Both the position numbers and the translations under genes were made by a program. Source: Nephrocerus scutellatus (taxonomy: Eukaryota; Arthropoda; Insecta; Diptera; Pipunculidae). From it: a stretch of 64,000 nt of DNA. Below are positions 1 through 9,500 of this stretch, one piece after another (position 1 is the stretch's first letter; each line of letters starts with the position of its first letter). Location: NCBI GenBank assembly GCA_947095585.1, contig OX352761.1:130416277-130480276 (forward strand), in the 5' to 3' direction. The notes beneath the pieces are model-generated. The model saw only the letters and a program-made list of their open reading frames with translations. It did not search any database and was not told the DNA's origin.

Positions 1-89
1 TGATGTAAGTTCAACTAACAGCGGCATTTCGGTGTATTGTTCTTCTGCATCTGGACATTCTTGTTTAATTAATGGTATCCAACAAAATG
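1..89 (-). CDS. mod(mdg4): mod(mdg4) alternative 3' exon, partial, cut by window edge
   Basis: On the minus strand an acceptor (ttcttttttag) lies just above position 89. Two bases later a frame stays open for 29 codons to the window edge. It has the same phase as all other specific exons. The visible part starts FCWIPLIKQEC and is acidic, with a SUMO-type I-K-Q-E. The expected FLYWCH core would lie to the left, outside the window, so the finger itself is not seen. The call rests on the acceptor, the phase and its place beside eight similar minus-strand exons. Confidence 0.5.
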
Positions 90-543
90 CTAAAAAAGAA
101 TTAAAAATATTATTTATGTATCAGATGAAGAAGTACGTTTTTGGCATCGTTCAAGTTAAGATAACAAAGAAAATAAATCTTGTTCAAAAGACATATTATC
201 AATTAACGTAATATGAATAAAAACACAAAACAACAATAATGTTGTTGCAAGTTTGGCTTTCTTTCTAACTCATTTATTCTCCATTGATATATTTTTTGAG
301 CCTATGTACAGCAGAGAAATGCTTTACCTAAACATAAGTTACACGAGCCTTAATCAAAAATTGAAAAGAATTCTCGAATTTATAGCTTTCTATACCCAAA
401 TAATAGGTAAAAAGAACCATAAACTTACCTTGCACACAATCAAGTTATTATAATACAAATAGAGTTTTAAAACATCTTATACGACATATAAATCTAGTTA
501 TACTCTATGTCTATGCTTTGAGATTGAATCGGTTGAAGTAGGA
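90..543. other. spacer, no gene seen
   Basis: AT-rich spacer between two minus-strand alternative exons. Both strands were read for an acceptor followed by an open frame with the W-x-C...C...HxH pattern and none was found. It presumably holds the 3' UTR of the exon above it and the start region for the partial exon at the edge, but no promoter motif can be named. Confidence 0.5.
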
Positions 544-917
544 TTATGTATGATTGTGAAGACTGCCAGACAACAGTAATATTTGGCCGGACTTTAGTAA
601 AGCGCGAGCTCTGCATCCTTTTTTAAATTTGGAACAGCGCCAGTAAGAAGTATTCTTGTATATTTGGGAACGATGATAGACAAATTGGTCGACATTCAAA
701 GATCCACCCAGTGAAGATAGGTACCAGTTGTCGCAAGTTTTTTGTTTGTTTGTTTTTTGTGATCGATAGGTTCGATTTGATTTTGTGGACCTCTCATCAG
801 ATGCAGTTATAACTTCATCGTTGTCTATTTGCAGTGGATTTGCCGGCACATAGTTTTCATCATCTGAAGATATTTCAGTTTTAATGCGAATATTGTAATC
901 CGCAAAAGAGTCTTCTG
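544..917 (-). CDS. mod(mdg4): mod(mdg4) alternative 3' FLYWCH exon
   Basis: Encodes 123 residues after the split codon. The FLYWCH finger is near the C-terminus: F-V-Y near 78, W92, C94, C101 followed by R-A-R, and H120-N-H122, then one residue and the stop. The N-terminal half is acidic and polar, with an I-K-T-E SUMO-type site at residues 11-14. The acceptor is a tandem NAGNAG (ttttcagcag). The alternative start at 914 removes one codon and keeps the frame. A start codon inside the exon is not expected, because translation begins in the common BTB exons. Confidence 0.87.
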
Positions 918-2152
918 CTGAAAAGACAAAAAATTTAATTTAGTAAATGTAATATGTGTGCATGCATATGCATACGAGTTTCTATATCCAGCAAGTAGTA
1001 ATCGAAATCATAAACAATTCATTAAAAAAACAATTATAAAATAGGTTTTTAATCCAAACCATCTTAATATTTTAAAAAAAATGAAGGGGGGGGGGGTGTA
1101 CACCCAGGCAACGCTGGGTATTTCAGCTAGTTTTTAATAAAAGGCTCAAGACATACAATTACTTATTTCGAAAAAAAAAAAAATATAGTTCTGTTGTTTA
1201 TGTTTTTTTTATTTCAAGGTAAGAGTTATGATATTTTATTTTAAAGAATTCCTGCACCTTAAATTCTTGTGTATTATATATTCAGCCCAATCACAAACTC
1301 CGTTCGGAATTTCGTACAAACTTTTTTCTAGCACAAACTTGGAACGGAATTCTAATCATTGTCACGTCAAAATAAAATCACAAGTTGCTGTTAAATGTCA
1401 AAATACAGAAACAGTTTTGGAAAAGGATAAAATTGCTAACAAATAAAAAATCTAAAACTAAATAGCAGAACATTTTTAAAAAGATTATCGTTATACTATA
1501 AGGAATTTCTCTTCAGATTTAGTTTCCTCTTCAGCTAATAAAAAATCAAAAACAAGAAGACAATTTTCAAAAGATCAGAGCTCTGTTTTGATGAAATATC
1601 GTAGTTTATAATCGTTATATAAGGAATTTCTCTTCAGATTTAGTATCTACTTTAATGTATACCAAATGCAAACGTGTTAATACATTTGTAATTAAGCTCT
1701 CACAATAGAAAAACTTAAAACATATGTATGGATTTCCAAAATTTGGTTTTTTGTCAAAACCAAAATCCATACAATCCTTGTAAGTCTTAAGTTTTACCAT
1801 TGTGAAATCGCCTTAAGCCAAACAAAAGGTTATTTGCAGTTTAAATTACAGTTTGATTATAAAATACCATTATTATGTCTATCAATAATTATTAAAATGT
1901 TATATATTTCTAAATATACGCTTAAAATTATATCGTTTGAAAGATTCTGAAAGAAGAACAAGACAAAACAAACTCGTCTTAAGATAATTGGCCTAAAATT
2001 CGTTTAGACCGAACTTTATCGAAGATATTGTGTTCTGCTGTCTTATCGAAATGTTCGAAATCTGAAGCGAAGCTGATGAAATCAAAATCCGTTTGTGATA
2101 GAAGTGATTGTACACTCTGTTTAGTGCTGCTGCCGAAATTTTATTTGGGGGG
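918..2152. repeat. spacer with MITE, G-run and short duplication
   Basis: About 1.2 kb without a supported exon. It holds a short G-run (about 1085-1096) followed by a transposon-like end. A repeated stretch (ggaatttctcttcagattta) occurs near 1500 and again near 1620. A TIR-like MITE lies at about 1693-1818. A plus-strand open stretch at 1228-1446 has no recognisable domain and is not called. Confidence 0.5.
1693..1818. mobile_element. short MITE-like inverted-repeat element
   Basis: The ends are imperfect inverted repeats. The left end reads ttaagctctcacaat, and the right end read on the other strand is ttaaggcgatttcacaat, both followed by an aaaactta stretch. The inside shares gtcaaaaccaaaatccatac with the larger element at 11661-11999, so the two are one family. 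No coding capacity. Confidence 0.5.
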
Positions 2153-2589
2153 CTATTTTCTCTCTACTTTGATGTCCTTGTCGATCATTATTTCTGTGAC
2201 ATCTGCCACAATTTCTTCATATTTTAACGGCAAACTGGTTACGTTTATTAGAGTCGCTGTTTGCTCTACGACAATGTCTTTTTCCGTCGATGTTGTCAAT
2301 GCTCTCGAATTACTTCCTTGTGTTTTGCTGGCTAGATTCTTTCGAACAACACGTTTCTTTCGCTTGACAATTTCTTCATGAGTGTGGTATCGATTCAATG
2401 GAACTACTGTGTCATTAATAGTAAAGACGCGGGAGCGACACTTTTGATTCCACCATTGATTACATCGCCAGTACTTCTTCTCTTCACCCGTTGGAAGTTT
2501 AAGATTCTTTTCGAAAATGAATGGTTGCCCGCCATAGATGAGTTGTACTCTTCCTCTGGATGTTGCCGAGTAAATAGCAGTTGCCGAAT
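2153..2589 (-). CDS. mod(mdg4): mod(mdg4) alternative 3' FLYWCH exon with long tail
   Basis: 144 residues after an acceptor in gttacttttttcag. The finger sits early: the S-x-R-G-R-x-Q-L-I-Y-G-G lead-in, W40, C42, C50 with R-S-R, then H68-T-H70. A strongly basic run (KRKKRVVRK, about 75-83) follows directly and could act as a nuclear signal. The 60-residue tail is Ser/Thr/Glu-rich and ends I-K-V-E-R-K, a SUMO-type consensus. The tail is unusually long for this set, where many exons stop within ten residues of HxH. Confidence 0.88.
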
Positions 2590-2844
2590 CTGAAAAAAGT
2601 AACAAACAAACAAAAAAAACTTTGTCAGAATAATTGATTGCTTGATTAGTTGTAATAATTGAATGTTAATGAAATCAATTGCTTGTTGGATAAAAAATCA
2701 ATTAATTTACTGTTCAACAGATTTATTTGAGGGATTTTTGCACATGTTACATAGATATACTATAATAATAAATTGTTAAAGAATTAAATTTTCCTTATTT
2801 GTATTTGAACAGACAGATTCTTTTCCAATAAAAGAAAATTCGCC

Positions 2845-3254
2845 TTATGAATGCTGACATTTCTCAAGTTTCTTTAACATTCTCACTGACGGTGTGTGAT
2901 TGTGTATTGGCTTTGTAACGATAACTTTATATACGCCGTTTGCCTGTTTTGCTGTTGTCACCCGCGCTCGGCATGCTGGTTTTCCCACTTTTCGACTGCG
3001 ACAACACCAGTAAATCGTGTCGCCAGCCTCATTGTTTTTTGCAAAGGTAAACCCGTTTAAAAATAATAGTGCTTTGCCGCGCTGCCCTTGAATAAAATCC
3101 AATTTCATACTTGTTTGCTCCTGTGCCGATCCCGATCTCTCCAGTTTTATATTGTCGTCCATTTCCTCTGTAATCATGTGCTGAAGAGATTCTAGCTCAA
3201 TCTCACATTCATTTTTAAATGAGTTCTTTTCCGATAACCAAGATTCTGCTCTTT
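2845..3254 (-). CDS. mod(mdg4): mod(mdg4) alternative 3' FLYWCH exon
   Basis: 135 residues from an acceptor (tttattttttag). An acidic N-terminal part of about 50 residues holds an I-K-L-E SUMO-type site. The finger follows: G-Q-R-G-K lead-in, F-L-N-G-F, W82, C84, C94 with R-A-R, and H117-N-H119. The W-x-C here is W-C-C, with an extra Cys at the x position. It is 236 bases below its neighbour at 3492, so the spacer must carry the whole start region of this exon's pre-mRNA if it is transcribed independently. Confidence 0.88.
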
Positions 3255-3491
3255 CTAAAAAATAAAGAAAATTCGTTAATATGATAGCCAACTGTGTGTA
3301 TGTTCTGTTGTGTATGTATGCTAAGAATATGATTTGTAAGAATAGACAGACATTCCATTGTTTTCTCAGAAAATTGTCTCTGACTTTTATTGAAAATTGT
3401 TTGAATTGCTACGTAGTTCAAATTGTTTTCTTATTTAAAAACAAAACCGTTACTACTTTCTCACTCTAACAATAACAAACATTTAGTTCAA

Positions 3492-3823
3492 CTATATAGT
3501 CGTTAAATCCGTCTCCTGTTTTATGACCGACGAAGGCGAATTAAAATTATTATTCAAATAAGTTTTGGCTTTAGTATCAGGTGAACTTCCATACATCGGA
3601 GGATGTGTATGAAATGCAGTAATGGAATGGATAAATTCATGTTCGTTCCGACATTTTGTTACCAAGCGAGCTCTGCATTTTGCCTTATGATACATGGAAC
3701 ATTTCCAGTCGCGTGACTTCTGTCCAGGTCTGGGTTTCTCGTTGGGCGTGTAAGAGTTCCTACCGAATAGCACTAACTGTGTACCCCGACGTGATACTAT
3801 ATACTTGACACGGTTCTTATCAT
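3492..3823 (-). CDS. mod(mdg4): mod(mdg4) alternative 3' FLYWCH exon
   Basis: 109 residues from the acceptor tcactttcag. The finger starts almost at once: S-R-R-G-T-Q-L-V-L-F-G, then W39 preceded by D instead of the usual aromatic residue, C41, C49 with R-A-R, H71-T-H73. The tail is Ser/Asn-rich and ends with V-I-K-Q-E-T-D, another SUMO-type site. Compared with its neighbours, the position before W is polar. Confidence 0.88.
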
Positions 3824-4010
3824 CTGAAAGTGACAAAAAGAATAAATTATGTTAAGCGATATTGCACGAGGATAGAAGTTATGTTGGGATGTCAGGACTA
3901 AAAAGATCAAAGATATATTACAGATTTTCAATTCTTTAAGGTTCAATATATTTTTTAAATTTTTTTTAATCACAAGTAAAGACAAAAAAATTGTTTTAAT
4001 TCATTGTCTA

Positions 4011-4231
4011 TTAAATTCGTTCTTCTTTTATTTTTTGTCCTCTGAAAGTGTGATTGTGGTGGCTGTACCGAACTCTTATTTTTCCTGTATATTTGCACCG
4101 TGTTGCCCTCGCTTTGTAATTCTTTCGAAAACGTGCACATTTAAGGTACAAAGTCGTTTGCGATTGTGATCCAATCACAAAGCGATGATTATTTATAACA
4201 CTGGAACTCCATCGTGTTTTATTTTTTTTGT
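4011..4231 (-). CDS. mod(mdg4): mod(mdg4) candidate exon, degenerate FLYWCH
   Basis: An acceptor (tttcttttctag) is followed by two bases and 72 codons in the shared phase, ending at a stop. There is no usable start codon near the beginning, so it is easy to miss. The reading looks like a FLYWCH finger (V-I-N-N-H-R-F lead-in, L-Y-L-K-C, K-A-R-A, H-H-N-H) but two signature positions differ: the Trp is Leu and the second Cys is Tyr (N-Y-K-A-R-A where N-C-K-A-R-A is expected). The tail has I-K-E-E. The open frame argues against simple decay. It is either a young pseudo-exon or a finger that no longer binds zinc normally. Confidence 0.62.
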
Positions 4232-4394
4232 CTAGAAAAGAAACAGAGTTTTTTCATGGATAAGTCTCAACATTAAAGGTAGGTGGTCAGGTCACATGTG
4301 TAAGCACGCATCTCCCTAAATAAAACAGCAACTGAACTCTTAATGTTTAAGATTAAATTTTATTTTGCAATCAATCAAGAGACTTCACTGTTCA

Positions 4395-4720
4395 TTATTT
4401 ATCTTTTGGATGGTTATGTTTGAAATTTTTACCAAATTTAATACTTTTTTCACATGGATTGGTAACACATCTTGAACCACATTTCGGGTAGGCACAAACC
4501 CAATTTACAGCTGTCTTAAAAGCAGCTTCCTTTCGGTATTTGTATCCATTGCAATACAAGTTCTCCGCTCGGAAGTTATTCTTGATAATCTCAAAGGGAA
4601 TGTTGGTATAAATAACACCTGAGACAATTTCAAAATTGGGTTCGTCTTCTTCGTGGTGGCAACGGGTGATTTTATGGTGCGGTGGCATAGTGTATAGTTC
4701 AGTATAAGATAAAACTTTAA
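4395..4720 (-). CDS. mod(mdg4): mod(mdg4) alternative 3' FLYWCH exon, NWVC type
   Basis: 107 residues from the acceptor attttcttttag. His-rich near residues 14-22 (H-H...R-C-H-H), then the finger: Y-C-N-G-Y-K-Y-R-K-E, N-W73-V-C75, C80, a third Cys (G-S-R-C), H101-N-H103. The Cys-Cys spacing is only four residues, shorter than in most family members here. The N-W-V-C core and the second R-C pair ally it with the next exon up (4971) and with the plus-strand exon at 40186. Confidence 0.85.
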
Positions 4721-4970
4721 CTAAAAGAAAATAAAAGAGAGGTATATATGCATAAATTTTAGAGCCTTAAATGCAAATTTTGTAGAACTTATATTTGAAA
4801 AAAACAAACGAAATATTCTGTGTGTGCATTTTGTACATTTTATCACGCTTAAATATATTACATTTTATTTTACAAAAAATTTGTCTATTCAATAGGAGAC
4901 CTAACGAATTTACAGACATAAATTATCACTTTTAAAACAACAATGAAAAACTTAAATAATGAATTAAATT

Positions 4971-5251
4971 TTAAAAATTCCGATGATTGTTAGGATTATA
5001 GTTGCCCATTATGAAATCCTTGATGACTGGTTCGTGATTATGGGCTTTTCTACTCAATTTGATTGTATTTTGTCCGGCAGTAACACAACGTGCTGGACAC
5101 TTTAATGATGAATTGCTGTTCTTGTTGCATACCCAATTAACTGTTGTATTGTATTTTCGTTCCGCCGTATATAAGTAACCATTGTAAATGAGATTTAATC
5201 CACCGCGACGATTTGGCAAGTAATTATATTTAGTTTCCAGCCAGACACCAC
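4971..5251 (-). CDS. mod(mdg4): mod(mdg4) alternative 3' FLYWCH exon, NWVC type
   Basis: 92 residues from the acceptor tgtcttttctcag. Begins G-V-W-L-E, as does the plus-strand exon at 40186 (G-V-W-L-E-N), then G-G-L-N-L-I-Y-N-G-Y, N-W39-V-C41, C51-P-A-R-C, H70-N-H72. The stretch between the Cys pair is long and Asn/Ser-rich (N-K-N-S-N-S-S). The opposite-strand similarity indicates that a duplicated exon was inverted. Confidence 0.87.
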
Positions 5252-5534
5252 CTGAGAAAAGACAGGAGTTGTTTTTTTTTTGGTTTTTTAATTATACTGC
5301 AATTTGGACAGAGTATGTGAATTGAAAAAACATAAATCAATGTTAAAAGGAAAAAGGTGTATTAGAAAATAACAAGAAATGCGCAAAAATATTTTTAGTT
5401 TTTTTTTCTTCAAATTTATTCTAAGTAGAATATTTTCACGATCAATGTTATTGTACACTATAATGTTTGTGATCATTTGTTTATCATGTGAGTTTTCATT
5501 TATAAATTAATTAATTAGTATTGACTATGGGATA

Positions 5535-5809
5535 TCAATTGTGATTATGTGTTCCCCGCAACGATGATATTTGATTGAATTTTGTTATCACTCGAGCATT
5601 GCATTTAATATACTTGGAACGCAGTTTAACGCACTCCCAATAGCATGCGTCTTTAATTCGACGATTTAATGTAAATGGTTTTCCATTAATTGTCAACAAG
5701 TTATTGCCGCGAACACTTCTGGTGAAGTGAACCTCGAGTTTTTCAGGGTCCCCATTCGGGGTTTCAACTAAAACCGATGATGGTTTGATCTTCATGGTTC
5801 GAGGTAAGT
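5535..5809 (-). CDS. mod(mdg4): mod(mdg4) alternative 3' FLYWCH exon
   Basis: 90 residues from an acceptor (tttctcgttccag). The finger has R-S-V-R-G-N-N-L-L-T-I-N-G-K-P-F, Y-W57-E-C59, C69 with N-A-R, and H87-N-H89; the protein stops one residue later. This is the first (5'-most) exon of the minus-strand block; the next recognisable exon is almost 9 kb away and on the other strand. Confidence 0.87.
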
Positions 5810-6409
5810 CTGGAACGAGAAAGTATTTTTTTTTTGATTTTTTACAAAGCTACTGTATAGGTTTCTTTGTTTTTGGTTTTATTCTACGGTACTTTTTTGG
5901 GGTAAGTAATAAGAAAAAAAGACTGCACTTTATATATTTGTAGATTTATTTACAGTTTACAACGTTTATTTTACATTTCATATTTGTTCCACTGAAAATA
6001 AATAGAGGCATTTATATATTAAATGTATATTGCGAGTTGTAGAAATTGTTCAAAGACACATAGTTAATGCATAAACAAATATAGTAACTAAAATTGTACT
6101 TGCTTGTTTAAAGATTCTCAGCGAACATTATTATTATGAGTGAACGAATTTGGTATTGATTGGTACCTGCCGTCATCTCGTTTTGAATTTCTAAAGTGCG
6201 GGACTTCATGTGTACCCCATCCTTCCATTTTGTCCATCCTATCGTCTTACATACCTACCGACTTCAACAAAATGTTCCTTTAAGATCATGCCAACATAGA
6301 TATTAAATGCTTTTATATTAACTTGCCTGTGTCTTTCTGTATGTCGGTTTATATGTCAGTCTGTCACGCTTTTTTCATTACAAATCTGTTAGTAAGTCTC
6401 GTACGCATT
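5810..6409. other. spacer, nothing recognised
   Basis: AT-rich at first, then ordinary unique-looking sequence up to the minisatellite. No acceptor with an open frame of useful length on either strand. It could hold the start site for transcripts of the minus-strand exon block, but no core-promoter motif stands out. Confidence 0.4.
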
Positions 6410-7640
6410 TTTGGGGTAGGATTTTTTGTGGGGTTTTGGTGGTCTTCAGGTGGGTCTTGAGATGGGTCTTGAGGTGAGTCATTATGGGGCCTTCAGGTGG
6501 GTCTAGAGGGGATCTTGAGGGGGTTTAAAGAGGGTTTTGAGTGGGATGTTGATGGGCTTTTGAGGTAGTTTTGAAGGCGTCTTGCGATGATGTTAAGGGA
6601 GTATTAAAAGGAGTTACTTGAGGCGGTCTTGAGAGTGGTCTTGAGGGAGTCTTGAGGGGGTCTTGAGATGTTCTTGCTCTGGTCTCAATGGGGGTTTGAA
6701 AGGGTCTTGATAAGGGTTTTGCGTGAGTCTTAAGGTTTCTTGAGTGGGGTTTATAAAGGTTTGAGAGGCTTTTGTGGGGGTCTTAAGTGGGCTGTTTATG
6801 TGGTCCTGAGGAGGGCTCGAGGGGGGTTCTGAGAGGGTCATGAGTGGAGTCTTAAGGAGGTCTAGAGGGAATCTTGAAGTAGTATTGGCGGTATCGAGCG
6901 AATTTTGTGTGGATATTTAGTTGGTTCTTGAGGGAGTCTTTAGGTGGTTTTGAGGGGTTGCTGTTGTTGTTAAGCTCTTTTTAAAAACTTTTTTAGGTGG
7001 TCTTGTCTTTTGAGGGGGTTTGAGGGGGTCTTGAGGGAGTATTGCAACGTGGTCTTAACGTGGTCTTGAGGTGATTTAAGGGAGTCTTTAGATAGTCTTG
7101 AGGGGTTTTTGTGAGGATCTTTAATGGGGTCTTTAGGTGGTCTTGAGGGTCTTTTGGAAGCGTCGTGGGTAGAGTCTTAATGGGGTTAAAAAGGGGACTT
7201 GACGGGGTTTGAGGGGATCTTGAGGGGTTCTTAGGAGGGTTTTGATGGGTTCTTAAGAGGGTTCTGTGGTGGTCTTAAGGGTATCTTGTGTGGGGTCTTG
7301 AGAGGGTCTTAAAGTGGTCTTTAGTGAGGTATTGAGGAGGTCCTTAGGTGGTCTTGAGGGGATTTTGAAAGGGTCGTGAATGGAGTCTTGAGGCGGTTTT
7401 TAGGTGTTTTAAAGTGGGGTATTGAGTGTTTTGAGGGGGTCTCAAGGGAATCTTAAAGTGGGTTTTACTGGGTTCTCGAGGATGAGGGGTCGTAACGTGG
7501 TCTTAACGGGTTCTTGGCGGTGATCTTGATGGGGTCCTTAGGTATTTTTGAGGGGTTTTTTAAAGGGTCGTTTGGAGTCCTTTCGGAGTCTTTTGATAGT
7601 CTGTTGAGGGTATTTTGGGGGACTTGAGGTTTTCTCTATA
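6410..7640. repeat. G/T-rich degenerate minisatellite
   Basis: About 1.2 kb of irregular repeats around the unit ggtcttgagggg, with spacing mostly 10-25 bases and frequent variants (gtcttaa, gttttga). Strand composition is strongly skewed: G and T on the plus strand, C and A on the minus strand. A 75-codon minus-strand open frame (6614-6841), rich in Pro, Gln and Thr, is a by-product of the repeat, not a gene. The array lies between the minus-strand and plus-strand exon groups. Confidence 0.85.
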
Positions 7641-8004
7641 TTACCATCCCATCTGAATAATATTGAAATTTTATATAGATATTTCATTAAAAACTAAAAA
7701 GTCTAAAATAAAATTCAATATATAAAAAAAATTTAAAAAAAGGCTTTTATTGAAGCATAACTAGCCCCCTAAAAGGTAGAAAATGAAATAGGTGGTAGAT
7801 CTAGAGCAACTAGAACCGTGTTATGTATTTGATGTTCTTTTAAATGCTAAGAACGTTCTTTTAAATTATGTGATTTTTTAAGCCACACATATTCCAGATT
7901 TTCATTAAAAACATTCAAAATTTAATTTATTTTATAACAGTTCTAGTTTATAAATTTATATAATTTTATTTACCAATATAAACATAGTAGAACAAAAAAT
8001 GAGG

Positions 8005-8340
8005 AAAATGAGACGGCGGAAGAATTACCTAGAAGGGAATCGCTATGGACACCGGCCCTATGGGGAAGATTAGTGCCCAATAAGCTCAGTCAAGGAACAA
8101 ATTCTCTGCTTGCCATGCTGCTAGGATTGATATACGTACCGCACAACAACTTTTACAGAAGTTGCAAAGATAAAAATGAGAAAGAAACTCTCAGACACTT
8201 CCTCTGCAATTGAAAGACCCTGCACTTTCGGTAAACCATTTTTTGCCGACCTGAAAGAACTCTCAGAGTACAGGATCATCGAATTGATCTCGTATCTGAA
8301 CGCTATAGGCTGGATTTATATAAATCTTAAAGAAAAATAA
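8005..8340 (+). mobile_element. non-LTR retrotransposon 3' end fragment
   Basis: Plus-strand reading with frame breaks recalls the C-terminal end of LINE ORF2 proteins: E-T-L-R-H-F-L-C-N, then F-F-A-D-L-K-E-L and I-I-E-L-I-S-Y-L-N-A. A comparable end occurs at 36310-36600. Broken by stops and shifts; inactive. The 365 bases before it (7641-8004) are AT-rich with nothing recognised. Confidence 0.6.
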
Positions 8341-8639
8341 TTCTTAATGGATTTTGTTGGAAATTCTTATAACAATTATTATTTAATAGAACATTTGCAA
8401 TGCCTAGTGGGTGAAACACTTTTAATCCTGTAGGTGTGAAAAATTATTTTAATTTCTCGTCACCTGGATTTGGTTTTTTGTCTGATAAACGAAAAAATCT
8501 ACGACAAATATTTTGACCCTAATCAAGGTTCCTCTTAGAGTACAAACACCTTTTTTGACTCGATTTAATGATAAGTAACCTGAGAACCCGTTTTTTTATT
8601 GAAAACAATGTGACCAAAATGAATCTTTTTAAAAACGTT

Positions 8640-9500
8640 TCTTAAACTTAACTTTGTCTGTCTGTCGATTTTTTCGACTTTTTTGAGCTTCTTTTTAGTC
8701 ACGACACGACACGACCTGGAGAGCAAAAATTTTTTAAGCAGCTCAGTATTGTTGGCAATTTTTGAGATCTCACGTCTGAGACGTGTCGCGAGTTGCGTGT
8801 GATGGCGGAAAGTGGGTTAATCCTTAATAAAATCCCCATGTTTTTTAGCCACATGTGTGAAATGTGGACCTGGAGAACTGAAATTTAACGAGCTCAGCTC
8901 AGTGTCATGGGCAATTTTTGAGATCTCGCATATGACAAGTGTTGCGATTCGCGTGTGGCGCGTGCGATGCGTGGAAATTGGATTAATCTTTTAATTAAGC
9001 CATTACTTTATTAAACACTTTTTGTGTCTAAGTCCAAAGTAGCATTTTTTATATTCCGCGTATGACGCGTGTCGCGTGTGATGGTTTGAAATCGGCCATT
9101 TTCTCGTTTTTTGAGGTCTTTTTTAACCACCTTTCGCATGACCTAGAAGGCTAAAATTTTGTGAGCGGCTCAATGTTAGGGGCCAATTTTGATAACGTTT
9201 GACGCGTGTTGCGTGTAGCGCGTGTGGAGCGTGGAAAAAAGAAAATTATTTGAAATAGCTCCGACCTCAAAAACAGATATTTTGGCGATTATTACCAAAT
9301 AATAAAGAACTGCGTGGCGGGTTTCGATGTATACATAAAAGTTTGTGCCCGAACAACCAAGTTTTTTACATTTACTTTTAAGTTGAAATTTTGTGAGTAG
9401 CTTAATCTAGAGATTCGCGTGTGATGTGTGGTAATTGGGCTTATCTATAAAATAAGCCCTAAGGGTTAATCTTTGAAAAGTAACGCGTGTGGCGTGTGTT
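8640..9500. repeat. diverged satellite-like repeats
   Basis: Repeated blocks of roughly 150-270 bases share motifs such as gcaatttttgagatctc (near 8755 and 8911), gcgtgtggcgcgtg, and a gagcggctca-like stretch. Copies are too diverged to fix a unit length by eye. A sequence rich in gacgcgtgtcgcgtgt recurs at 8780, 8940, 9060 and 9190. Confidence 0.6.

Noticed and set aside
1228..1446. Plus-strand frame with N-H-C-H near its middle
   Set aside because: Weak acceptor, wrong strand for its neighbourhood, no W-x-C; a single HxH-like motif is not enough.
6614..6841. 75-codon minus-strand frame rich in Pro, Gln and Thr
   Set aside because: It lies wholly inside the G/T minisatellite, and its repeated P-Q-D-H-like text mirrors the DNA repeat; no start context or domain.
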